Below, piece by piece: positions 1 to 13,000 of a DNA stretch of 64,000 nucleotides. Source of the DNA: Nematopogon swammerdamellus. Taxonomy: Eukaryota; Arthropoda; Insecta; Lepidoptera; Adelidae. The DNA lies in NCBI GenBank assembly GCA_946902875.1, contig OX336350.1, positions 21,628,048 to 21,692,047 of the forward strand. The letters are read 5' to 3'. Positions within the stretch are counted from its first letter, which is position 1. Each line of letters begins with the position of its first letter. The notes beneath the pieces were generated by a model that ran no database searches, had not been told where the DNA came from, and saw only the letters and a program-made list of their open reading frames with translations. A program made the translations under genes and the position numbers.

Positions 1-796
1 TATTTCTTTTTAGTCCTAATGTTACTACAGCAGTCCTGTAAGATACAAAATGGGTGCCGGAAACCCTGGTTGCTATTAACATATTAAACCAAACTTGGTA
101 CTACGATGATGTAGTGAATCTAATTGCACACCACACCACAGAAGTTGGAGGCACATACTTTGTTTTATTTCACCAGCTTGTATACCTGCTACTCAGTTGG
201 TCACGCATGTACAATAACAATTTGAGCGATTACCACAATGATATACTAACGCTGACGCTGTGCTGTTCTCCGGGATGAATAATATGTGAATGGCGTGTTA
301 TTTAAATTTTTGTTTTTTATAGAAAGTGCGACACGTGGCGCCGAACTACCCATAAGGTGTCTAACGACGCCCTCGGATATTCGGTCGTATGCGGTGTTGC
401 GAATGCCATGTCATGCATAAACTCTTCAATAAAATGCAATAGTTTGATTTAGAGGGCGCATTGGATTGCTTGTACCTACTAGTCTTAGTGTGGAGAATGA
501 GCGCATCGGAATGGTTGAATATAATAGAATAGAAACACGTCTTTATTGAACACAATTTAAATAAAAGTACCCAAAGCTGTATATCTACACTGACACTGAC
601 AAAGATAACCAAAATGTAGCCAATCGTGTCAGTTTCCATAAAAAAAATCAGGAGTGCACAAAGGCTGACTTACCAGTGCAAGTTATCAGTGCAAGTTATT
701 TTTTCCAGTCAATCTTGTATCTTTTCAAATGATACAAGCTAAACTAAAATGCGAGATGAGTTTAGAGTGTTGTGTGGTGGGTGGGGTGGTCGGCAG
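1..796 (+). other. Trpm intron upstream of the alternative exons
   Basis: No exon was recognised. 605-650 carries a family B SINE tail (GTAGCCAATCGTGTCAGTTT then A-rich). The upstream constitutive Trpm exon must lie outside the window. Confidence 0.6.
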
Positions 797-1015
797 GTGT
801 TCTTCCAGCCGTACTTCATGCTGTACGGGGAGGTGTTCGCGGAGCAGATGGCGCCGCCCTGCGGGCTGCCCGACCTCGAGCCCTGCAAGGTCGGCCACTG
901 GGTGCCGCCGGTCGTCATGAGCGTGTACCTCCTCATAGCGAACATCCTGCTCGTGAACCTCCTCATAGCCGTCTTCAATAACATCTTCATCGAAGTTAAC
1001 GGCATCTCCCACCAG
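797..1015 (+). CDS. Trpm: Trpm pore/S6 exon, alternative copy A
   Basis: This 219-nt phase 0-0 exon (73 codons) encodes the pore loop ([13 protein letters not shown]), a turret with two cysteines, and the whole S6 helix ending in [14 protein letters not shown]. It is a homologue of the exon at 1386-1607 and both would join to the same downstream exon at 1731, so the two look mutually exclusive. The donor is CAG|GTGCCC. The acceptor, GTCGGCAG, is preceded by a G/T-rich stretch rather than a pyrimidine tract, which suggests a weak or regulated site. Confidence 0.85.
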
Positions 1016-4000
1016 GTGCCCGCCCCCCGCCTCTCTTCCGTCGCTGTCGCGGTGCACTTCACTGTTCTCCTTCGTTGGCTTTCTTATACTAAGCCAAACC
1101 ACCCAAACTTCTTTCTTGCTTAATTTTACTTCAATTTCTTCACAAACATCCAACAGTTAGTTGTCGAAGGCCTGAACAAGCTGGTTTGATTTTATATTCC
1201 AACACTCTCATAATTATGACAGTGTTGGAATATAATATCAAACCAGCAATTTCTTGGAAGTAATATAAAATTTAAAAAAATACGAAAGACCAAAGACGAC
1301 AGTGCGAGTTGAACGCGAAGCGAATCGGGAGAGCGCAATTGACCAGTGTTTCTTTTTGTTGACGTTATTTTTTCGTTGCTTCTAGATATTTTTCCAACCG
1401 TATTTCATGCTGTACGGTGAGGTATTCGCGTCGGAGATCGACCCGGTATGCGGGCAGGACCCCTCGCAGCCCAAGTGCCAGACCGGCCGCTGGATCTCCC
1501 CCACCGTGATGAGCATCTACCTGCTCGTCGCCAACATCCTCCTCATTAACCTGCTGATAGCCGTCTTCAACAACATATTCCAGGAAGTCAATTCTGTTTC
1601 GCACCAGGTGCTCCTTTTGGTTACTTTTATTTTCGCTTGTTCACTTTATTTTATTATTTATTTGTTTCACTTTTGGGCTTATCTAAGGGTGAAATTAGAG
1701 TAGAGCGCTTGCGCGGTTGGACTGCTGCAGGTGTGGATGTTCCAACGGTTCACGGTGGTGATGGAATACGAGCAGAAGCCGGTGCTGCCGCCGCCGCTGA
1801 TCATCTTCTGCCACCTGTACTCGTTCTGCAAGTGGATGACCCGCACGGTCTCGCACACCGACCGCCAGTACGACAACGGACTCAAACTCTTCCTACTCAA
1901 GGACGACATGGAGAGGCTCTACGACTTCGAGGAGGAATGCGTCGAGGGCTACTTCAGGGAGCAGGTTATTGTCACTTTAACTTTGTTTTAACTTAATTTT
2001 ATTTATATTTGAATTTCACTCAAAATCAACTGACGCATTGCCAGATTGCAGAGAGTTAATGCGTTTAAAATACATTTGTTTATAAGTTTCAATATGTTTT
2101 AAGTAATCAGGAAAATGTTCAGACTGATGTACTTAAGTATTTATGTAACAGGAAATAAAGTTGAATCAGTCGACTGAGGAGCGTGTGCGGGGCACGTGGG
2201 AGCGTGCCGAGTGGATCACAACAAAGCTAGAAGATCTCTACCAGAAAGTGAACATGCAGATAAGCTCCTCTCAAGTAAGTATCTGCCGCAGCAACACGAG
2301 CCGTGCGCACATCGCATAATGTCTCCACGTAACGCAATATGCCTTCACTCACTTCAATAACAGAACGTGGAGTTCCGAGTGCGCAAGCTGGAGGACATGG
2401 CGGAGCAGACGATGAGCCACCTGGCGGTGATACACAGGTTCATGGCGACACACCCCTCCCTGGTGACGCGCGGCTCCACCGACACCCTCGGCCCGCCCCC
2501 GCCCCCCGCCATGAGCAGCGCCGCCAGGCTCCGCACCGCCAGCGACCGCTCCGAGGTAGCCACCACATTGCTCTAACATTATCTTATATCTCCTATCTCC
2601 TACTTGTATGTAACTATCATTATTATGTCTTCACTTTGTGCTTGTCATCGTTAAGCCCATTTGTGCAGTTGTTCATGTAAACACACGTGTTACACACGTA
2701 GGTTATGGGTCACTGCCAGCATGTATGCACCTACAACTCTATCGTCTCTTCATAATTTTCTTTCTAACATTATTCTGTGAATTCTTCGCTCCTTTCTAGA
2801 CACTCCAATTGGAGTCAGAGGTTTCTACTGTCGTTAGGTGCTACAAGGCGCAGCAGCTGCAGGTCACACCTGACGCTGCGACGCCCTCACTTTTGTTGCA
2901 AGTATAGTAAACAAGTGGAAGCAAGTAGATTTAGAAGTTAGAAGAGCGTGAGTGTGTGGCGTGGCTTGACTTACGGATGTGTGTGTGTGTGTGGGCGCGG
3001 CAGGTGCTGTCGGACAGTGACACGGGGCAGCCGACCCGCTTCATCGTGCGTCCCGTGCAAGAGGAAGACGAACACATCTCCCACCACGGCGACGTAAGCT
3101 CATGTCCACTACCCGCTCCGACCTCCACTCTCCCGCTCCGACGACCAATGTCCCCCTCCAACGACCATTCTCCCACTGTAACGACTATACTCTTCCACTT
3201 TTCCGTCTCTCCTTCACCCTTCCTTAAGTGGTTCCTTTCCATCGATCCCCTAATAATTTTAACTAAGCAAACGTATTCTTGCTTTCACGATTCCACGTCC
3301 CAATATTAAAGTGCTTACAACTGTACCTTGTCGCTTTGTCAAATATCGCATATCGGTGACAAGCAAGACTATTTAAGCCTAGAGGTTGCCTTACCTAATG
3401 TCATTCCCACTACTTGTTTGTCTCAGACATTTCATAAACGAATTCCCGGGTAGGTATACTTGGCTCATCTTTCACCATTCCAAGCATGCTAATTGAATGT
3501 CTGCATCGTGATTACTAGACAAACTGTTACTATGTTTCTATATTCAATTTGTACTGTCATACTTCGTATCTTTCAATAATATTCCATTGTAACTGAGTAA
3601 ACTCGAAATTGGCGTCAGAACATTATGTATGTATCATCTTTGCTTGTAAATTTTACGCGGTGAGTTATCTCTAATCAAATCAAAATAAAATATAATATAC
3701 TATCTTGCAAGGTCGGAATATCCGAATTAAAAATATCGCTCCTGCCGCCTGCCTGATATTGCTCGAGGCTGTATTAGGTTATATTGTTACTTTTCATAGC
3801 TCCATTGACTGGTAGGAATATAAGAACTAACAACATTTTATGTGGGTTGTGAAATATGTAAACAGCTCAATAATTTAAATGTAATAATAATTATGGAGTC
3901 CTATAACCGCTTTCTGGCTTTCGGACAGAACATAGCAGAACCTATAGGTTGGGTAAAAACCGTCACAAAAATATAAAAAAGTAGGCACCTCATGTACTAT

Positions 4001-7000
4001 CTAGCTAGAAACCGTGTTCAGAGAACAAGCACAACAAGACCCGCACAGGTTGAAAGTATCAGAAAACACGGCAGAGTGGTATAAATAGGCAGAGTGGTCA
4101 GATTCTTGACTGTTCATGCGTATGCTGTAAATATTAATGTTCTTGAGCGGTAGTATGGGTTAATTATTTATAAGTTACTATATTATAATAATACTTATAG
4201 GGTACTAACAAAACATTGTGACTTGCGAAGTTTGTTTGTCAGTTCTTCTTCGCATTGAATTTAGAACTGGCGGAATTGTCGACAAGTCCAAGCGTAGGTT
4301 ACCTACCTGTGGATGAAATTATACAATAAACAAACAATAAACACACCTGCAGGTAGACAATTCCACTCCCTAGCGGTGCAGTAGAGGAATTTTGAGAAAT
4401 TATGGATTCCAAAACACTATGTCGACAACAAAGTGGTGTTAGGATTTTCTAAGACTACCGCTGCGGAGATAGGTTGAATGTCGAGGAATAAGATATGTAA
4501 GTTCCTGATAGCGGCGTCCATGGTGGTATCAAATGTACTACAGATACACAACTACTACAGGTTGTAGTGACCCCGCTGGTGTTGTTTGACAGGAGGGGGC
4601 GGGCGAGGGTGGACGGGACGGCGACTCGATGTCGTCGTCGTCGCGCGGCGCGTCCGACGGCGACGGCGACGCGGACGAGGCGGCGGACGGGCTCGACGAG
4701 ACCGTGGTGCCGCGCGTCACGCCGCGCCAGCGCTCCAGCGACTCCAAGGATACCACAGATCCCAGCGACGACAAGAGAGGTACCTACCTGCCGTGCACCA
4801 GCAACCACTCACATCCTCACGCACTCAAAACTCCCTCTATTTCAATACAGAAGCGTTAGGAATGGGATTCTACACTGCTATTGGTCGAAATTTTTGGGTT
4901 AGTTAGCGTGCCATAGGCGTGTGCTCAAATGGAGGCCGCGTAGAAGCAAACGTAATGCGAGACACCGCCCCGGCTAGGTGGACAGGCGACCTAAAAAAGC
5001 TAGCCGGGAGTGGATGGATGAGAAGAGCGGAAGATCGCGCGTGGTGTCGTTTCTTGGGATTATGTCCAGCAGTGGACAGATACGGGCTGATGAATAATTG
5101 ATTGATTGATTGGTAGACTCACTTTGATGTAATGAAATTATGGGAAATCAAATATAATCGACTGAAGGCGAGTCGTTCTTTCTCGCCGTGCATATAGAAT
5201 CGGCGGATATACCTAATGTTTTTTAACGTGTCTAACTGTATTACCATTGGTATTACCGATATAAAGCCGTACCGTAAAACTGTAGACTCTTTCCCTTTGA
5301 AATATCCTTCCAGCTTTGAAAAATATTCCGCCTTTTCCTTCCAATTCGGAGTAGCCGATACGAGTATGCATGCGGGAAGCACTGCCGCCTACCTCCGACA
5401 CCAGCGCGGTGTACTGGTGCCGGATGCGGGTCACATGAAGCTGCATGGCTAACTAGAGCTGGCGGTTGCAGGTGGCGTGTCAGGTACGGACGACGCGTTC
5501 CTACCGGACGCGCGCGAGGCGGCGGACGAGTTCTTCCACCGCCCCCGCACCATCTCCACCGCCACCCGGCGCACCGCCAACACCAGGCGGTAACGTCCCT
5601 TCTCCTACCTCTACAATTACTTGCCGTTCCTAGATCACACACAGTTCACCGATATTCTGATGATGACCCTTAAGAATCCCCAGTATTTGCGGGAAGCCAT
5701 AAGTATAGTTACCTTGTATTTAGGTACATAATTGATTAGGGAAATTTTATGAGTGTTTCTAACTGGCGATGATACTCCCCTTTGTGTCACAGTGTTTGGA
5801 CTTACCTATCATGGATTGTTTATTGAACATTACCTCCTGCCACTACTAAAGAAAAAAACTACTCATGTGATGTCTGGAGTTGAGGTATACTTAACTCATT
5901 GCTGGTGTGTTTGCCCGTTGCTAATTCCGTAGCCTCAAGCCTCACTGCACCGGACCGGTGACAGTGCACTCTCACTGTGCAGATACAATGAACCGATGAG
6001 AGTTGCACGCATACACGGCGCCAAACAGAGGGGAGTGACACTGCCTTAACAATGAGAAGTCACCTGGCGCGGTGATCCAAACGGATCCATGTTGGCGGTC
6101 GCCATCTTAAGTACTCTGGGCTCGAATCCTAGTATGTTTTATAGTGTGCAATAACAGTCCCTAATTAGGCGACCATTATTAGTGCAAATCATACATACAT
6201 ACACCCGCTCTGTCATTCATTTGTGCAACTAATAGTGTGTACAGAGAACGATAAATGCATACACATCCACGCACGCAACCCACCTCGGTAGAGTCGAGTG
6301 GGAGCCATCTTGTCGCGATCGGGAATGTTAGTGGGTCGACATTGGCTGCGATCATCGCTTTAGATTCTCGCATACTGATCAGCGAGCTAAACATATTAGC
6401 TCACTGATACTGATACTGATACTGATACAATAATGGCTAAAACTTTAGTTTTAGCCATTATTGTATCTAAAACATTACTTCACTACATGTTACCATACCA
6501 TAGACCCAGATCCACACGTGGGCCAACTAAGGCAAATATTTTAGCTTTACTAAATACACGTCTTGCTAGCTTGGCCAACGTGTGAATCTGGCTTAAGAAC
6601 ATTCGATAACATATATTTATAGGTACTTAGTACTTGGTTCTAGTCAATTGGGACGATCGAGCCATCGAGTGTTTCGTTAGATGAAATGGATGCGGAGGCT
6701 TGCTATAGTTGTGTCGTCATGGTTTTTATTAAAGTTAGCGAGATACTTTGTATGTACGTCATACGGACACTCGCACCGTGAACCTGAGCTCTGTTGCACA
6801 TTAACTGTTCCCATTGGGTGCATACCGTGCGGAGGGCTACCTACAATCATATCTACACTAATGCATCCTTCATATTATGTGAAACATAGATTCATCTCTT
6901 ATATTTTTTTAAATTTAAGTACAGTCTTATAATAACAAACCATTTGGCAAACTATTGGGAATTCTGTGATAATATTATGTTTTACAAATTCTAAAATCGT

Positions 7001-10000
7001 AATTTTTTTATCAAAATACTTATGTTCGATTTTTTTGCATCATATTAGGAGACGGTTGTTGAAACAGTAAGTCGACAGAAAACATTTATGAATCCGCTAC
7101 ATTAATAGCTTGTACTAGTGGCGTAGCTAATATTGTTTGCAGACCGTACTGTGCCGTACCGTACTGTACAGTACCGTACCGTACCGTACCGTACCGCATT
7201 GTACAGTATCGTACCGTACCGTACCGTATTGTACAGTATCGTACCGTACCGTATTGTACAGTACCGTACCGTACCGTATTGTACAGTATCGTACCGTACC
7301 GTAGCGCACCACACATAGCACCTGTCTGTACTCACTCTTACTTACTTACGTTACGTTTAATATGCCTACCTCCACTGTCTACTGCCCACTCCCTACTGCC
7401 TACACTGTTAGCCTACCCACCCAGTACCCATCGACACCGACGAGTCAAGTCGGTGGACCCTCAGTAATGCACATAGATGCACACCAACTGTTACAGATAT
7501 CTCACACAAATAAATGCTGTTTCTATATTGTTTGCTTCTGTCCCAACATATTCCACCCAAATTATCCACTCTGCTAATTTGCTAAACCTCCTAAACTAAC
7601 CTTAACGGTTCAGCTCTCTCGTAGTGTCGCGTCGTACACTTTACTCTGTATGTAGGTCACTATTCTGTGAGTAAGTGCAGTTTTCACTTAATGTAATTTG
7701 CCATATCCTGTGTCATACAGTGGACGGAGGGATCGTCCGTTTTACTTTAGGGTACTGGTCACACCGAGACGCGACGCGGTGCACGGATACGCGGCGTGGC
7801 GATGCACCTCGCGGCGCTACTTTGCGCAGCGCGTGCTCTCTAGCTACAGACCGCGCGCGAGCTCCGAGGAAGTTTAAGGAATGTTGACGTAATAAGTGCA
7901 GGGATTTAGTCGATATTACGTTATCGATATTAATTTTCTCCCTGTTCTCATTGCTCGTGCTTGCAATTTCTTCTTCATCCATATTAAATGTCTATTTGTG
8001 CACACAAAATGAAGTCCGGTAATAACTTAAAGAGTAACGAATTAACACGCGATTGACTAATACGCGCGCATATTACGAATACGGCATCGATAAGCGTGCT
8101 CCCGCGTCAAGGCCAACACTCGCACCGGGAGCGCGCGGGGTGTGAAGCGACGGTGGGGAGGGGCGCACACCCGCCCGCTTCCCCAGCCCCCGATTCCTCG
8201 GAGCTCGCGCGCGGACAGTACTTCAAGCAACTGCGCGCCTGGTCGCGTCGCGTCTCGCGTCGCGTCTCGGTGTGAGCTGACCCTTAGGGGTTAGACCATT
8301 AGACCCGATGCTGCTTGGAGCAACGCGTGTTCCCTAAAGTATCAACTCAACGCTGCACTGCGCGGCGTATCGAGCCGTGCTTTGACAAGCATCAGTTCGC
8401 TTTCGTGCCCTCATTAAAATTTGTGCCTTTTTGTGTAGCAAACAAATATATTATTGTATCGCTATCTTGAAAAGTGCGCGCCTTGTCGCGTCGTGTCTCA
8501 GTGTGAGCTGGCCCTTACTCATCAGCTGTCTGTACTACATACATTTCACATACATAATGTAATGTATGATACAGCTTTCTTCTCATGCACAGTTGCATAC
8601 ACGCTCCGGCTTGCTTGGCGAACAGTGTTGTACTCACACCCTGACCCGACCGCACACCCCTCACCCACACACTAGCTCATTCACTCACTCACTCATTCAC
8701 TCACTCAACTCACTTCACCGCGTCCCGCCCGCTCATCCATACCAAACGCACGAAACACCTACCTGCCCGACCAAACTGTCTGTTCACACAAAGATGGTTC
8801 CGTAGCAATTCGCCACTTGTCCGTCGCACCTTACCTACTAGCCTAACCTCTAGATTATAATTGAAAAAAAAAACATTTCCTATTTTGCATGGAATTAGTC
8901 TGTAAGTATTTTGCTTCACTGATTTTGGACTAGAGATGTGTTAATGTGTTACGTACGAGTGTGTAAGTACAGATTTGATTAACGTACAGGCAACAGGTTG
9001 TTTGTGTTACTTCACAACTCTAAATACGAATTTGACACTCTTACACTGTAACAAACATGCTAGTATACGCGAATGAGTAAATTTATGTATTAACCTGCGG
9101 TGCGTAAGTACGTACTATGTATGTACTAACAGTGATTTAACAATACGTAACTAATAAACTCGATAGGTGCTCGAAACTTTTCATGCATATTAAATAACAT
9201 TTTCATAAGCCGCAGCGACAAAAAATGCATCAAAGTGCACCGAGAGCAAAGTACTCTTGTACGCTGTCAGCTGTTGAACTAAACATATCCTCAATGTTCA
9301 GTGAGAATTTATTTTCGGTACATGTTCTTGAATGGGTCCTACCGTCGAATATGTTTTATGGTGGTAGCAATCCGGCCAATTTGTTCACGCAGTTCTTGTC
9401 TGATAGTTGTTAGCGACATGTATTTTACTAAAGTAGTGATCAGCGCTCTCGAATCATGTGGCTTGTGGGAGTGTTAACATTTTATTTTGGAGCAGCCTAT
9501 ATTACCGAAAGCTTGCACTGAAAACGTTGTTGTCAAATATTTTCATATAAATCTTTAGGCACATCACAAATAAACATACTAGGTATAAAATCGTCAGCTT
9601 ACTGTACATAATTATGTACCTACATATTGTGCAGACTACTTGTTACAGAAATGACTATATTTGTACTTTGTACGTTAAATACATAGCATATCTCTACAAC
9701 AAACGGCATACAATGTTCAAGCTTTCAGTGCATATAGTTATAGAGCGAGATAGTCATGTGGTAGTTTTTTTTTTTATGTATTCCGGTAAGGGTGGCTGAG
9801 TCAGAGGGGTCAAGCTGCACACGCTCCGACCAGACACTATCACCTCCGAGAAGGTAGGTGCCCTAACGGAGACTACGGTTTGGATCGCCGGCTATACTGG
9901 ACTAGAGGAGAACACAGCCGAGGCTGCTATGCGGACATTTTACATCCAGTACGGTGGTAGCAACACAGTCGACTACAATTTGAGCCTACCACCTACTAAG

Positions 10001-13000
10001 GGGCGAGGGAAGGGACCTGCAGTTTTACACCTGTTCCGCCCGGTGAAGCAGCAGGTGCACGTATATTTTCCGACAGAAAAAACTTATTGGTACCTCACCA
10101 CCACAACCACACGCCGACCGGATTTGAACCTCAGGCTTCTCGCAAGAGAAGCCGACACGCCCAGACCACTCGGCCACCCGCCGCTTAAAGTTAGTGATAG
10201 TTAGCTTAGTTATAATCAACCCTCCTCCCTCCCCTAGTGCCGAAGGCTTCCTCCAGTCTCGACTGCCGGGGGAATTCCACCCCTTACTATTATTTGTAGC
10301 CGGACCGTTTGTGTTTACCATTGTATGCCAAGTACAAAGTTATTTATAAAATTTACGAAAGACTTGTAACACACAACTGACGGTTCACGCGGTCGTGCTG
10401 CCCACAGCCGACGCCCGTCCCCTTTTGGCCGTTCAATTTGCTATCTAAATAAACAACATGGCGGCAGAATATGCCTACAGTTATTTATTACAATGTGTTG
10501 CAAGTCTCGCTAGTCAGCGACTATTGTCTAGCTATACCTATAGAGAACGGAATGCTGTTTCCCCAGTAGTTGAGCTTAGCTGCAAGAGCGATGGAAGCGC
10601 TGACATGGCGCCTAGTTCTCTCCGGAGCGAGGCGCGCTGGGCCGACATCGCGGGTGCGCGTGATGCAGCCGACCGCGTCAGGTTTCATAAGTTAAGCGGA
10701 GGCTAGCACGCGGCGGGTGTTTGTGCAGGCGGTCGGAGGGAGGGAACGAGTGCGGGATGGGAGGCGGCGGCGTGCACTCCTCCTACCACCTGGCGCCGCG
10801 CCGGCAGCACAGCCAGACGCACTCCGAGCCCGACAACTCCGCCGTCGACGCCACTTCCGTGCACTCTATCACCGGTAAGTACCGGCCCGACCTATACTCC
10901 CTCTATTGAACTTATTAACTAGATTCAACTTATGTATTTAGAACCTTACTAAATAGATTCAACTTTATGAAAATTGTGGAACAAACTCAGAAAAAACGTC
11001 ACGTCATCGCATACAAATTATTTGCATGTAAGTAATTGTGCGATGCTGCCTTTGAGTGGGTCGAAGGCTCGAGGGGCAGAGGGGGAGAGGGTGGCCAATG
11101 TATTATAACTTCTAACAGCTAGTCTTTGACAGACCTTGAATATCTCTGAAGGTACCATATCTGTACCGTAGCAAAACTCTACACAAAAGTCAATACTGTT
11201 ATTTAGGAACGGCGTCTCACCGACATACAAACGTTGAGTCCCCGTACGGTAGAGCCGCCTGCATGCTCGACAAATGTATGCCCCAGAGAGCACGCGTCAT
11301 ACATTACAACAGTAGGTGTGGTGCAGGTCGCGTGGAGGATGGCGGCGGCGGCGGGGGGGGCGGGGTGCGCACGCGCGGGGTCGGCGCGGCGCCGCGCTCC
11401 CTGCTGCTCGCCATGCACGAGTACACGAGCATCACCGACGAGCTCGAGAACGCGTATGGCCTCTTCTCACCCCCGCACACGCCCAGGTATGTATGCTCTG
11501 TCGTGTGGCTTCTACCTCCGCACAACCGCACACTTGTGGAAGATGAGGGAAAACCGTGGAGAGTTGGTCAGCGTCCTCTATCTCTGCGCTGCGCTGTGCA
11601 GCTTGGTGTGACCTGGACTACAGCCACATGCTTTGTGTGTTAGGTATCCTATATAGTCAGGCCGACGAAAGATTATCGGAATGGTGATTTAGGAATTTTT
11701 GGCGGTCGATAAATGCCATCTCGCGGCGTTGGCGTGAACCTCTTTGCATGCCCAGTGCCATATCGTTGTCGGATGCTGTGGTTAGAGAACTGGTCACTAA
11801 CCTTTATATCATTGACGACCTTGAATAAGTTGAAGCGTAGAACTTTATGCAAGAGCTCAGGTGAATTAACTACCACACAGGACTTTCAGCAAATTATTAG
11901 GAAGAGATAATATCAAACACAATACAATTCTGACAATGTTTAAGATCTACTAGACACAATCTGTTATGGTAACATTGAGATTTGCTCGAGATGATCTTTT
12001 GAAGCTAAACTTGAAAGAACCCCTGGATACAAGTATGTGAGTATCCGAGCTACATAAGCTGAGTATAGCAGTTGGGCTTATTGCGGCCACTGCTCACTAT
12101 TAAACATCAACACACAATACGTATTATGGATAGATAGTACAATGTGCAGTGGATGCTAGGCTAAGAAAAAAATGGTCGAGCATGTTTTGTAGGAGTGCAG
12201 TCTACTCGGCAATCAACGAAGGAAGATACACCGTTCTCCATCTTCCGTTGCGGAGGTCTGCAGCCACTCTGTTCGTCTTGTAGCCTTCGCGGAGGACACA
12301 GGCTGGCTGGAGTGGCTGGGAATCGAGAGGTTTTGTACAAAGGTCCCCAATCAGGAGGGACTAGTTTGCAGACTTTAGAACCAACCCCAAAACAAAACAA
12401 CAACAACAACAAATATGTGATGCGGCACGGCAGGACCCCTATTCGGCACCAGCACCTGCTGTCGCCGCAGCGGGCGGGGTCGCCGGGCGGGGGCGGCGCG
12501 GGCGCCGGCCCGGGCGTGCGGCGCCGCCACGCCAGCGAGATGTCCAACCCGGAGTTCGCGCTCTACATGGAGAAGGAACACCTGCGCGGCGCCGAGGAGG
12601 ACGACTACATCATCATGGAGAACCTCATACAGCGCAGGCGAGTACCTATAGCGAGCGTCCATTCTGTAGACACCATCACATACCCTGCTGCCAGACCCGT
12701 CGTGTCGCCCAACCGACATGCTGGTGCTTCACTTGGTGAGCCCGGTGGTGCTAGCTGGGCTTTACTCATTCTGGCTACAATGAATTTGTCAGAAAACACA
12801 AACTATTTTCATAGCCGCTTCGAGTGTCCTTGTACTGGCCTTGATACTGTAGGTTCCTTCCATTACCTTACTAGGTGGCAGGGTTTAGCCTGCCCGGCTT
12901 GGTGCCACAGCACTGAATGAAAGGTCGGTCAAAACGGCTATGTATTTCGGCTGTTTTCCATCCATTTCAGTATGTTCAATGGCCGCACGACCAAAGGAAA

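Larger units (their letters stand above)
5590..10728 (+). other. 5.1-kb Trpm intron rich in small repeats
   Basis: This is the largest visible Trpm intron. It holds a perfect 44-bp hairpin, a small CACACGTTGGCC-type MITE, the GTACC array, a GC-rich foldback element and a SINE copy (listed separately). No exon with matching phase and good sites was recognised, but a small one could have been missed. Confidence 0.7.

Noticed and set aside
725..1153. Minus-strand ORF of 142 codons opposite the first Trpm exon
   Set aside because: Antisense shadow of the TRPM pore exon; its sequence has no family match while the plus strand encodes a clear pore and S6.
7086..7335. Tyr/Thr/Val/Arg-repeat ORFs on both strands
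   Set aside because: Translation of the GTACC array. Equally open on both strands because the unit contains a palindrome.
8100..8290. CpG-island promoter in the Trpm intron
   Set aside because: The GC-rich stretch has matching inverted ends at 7746 and 8290 and a second copy of one end, so a transposable element explains it better.
12195..12920. A 241-codon single-exon gene
   Set aside because: The middle (12434-12735) is a Trpm exon. The start is a LINE tail and the end is intron and SINE sequence; splice phases support only the middle.
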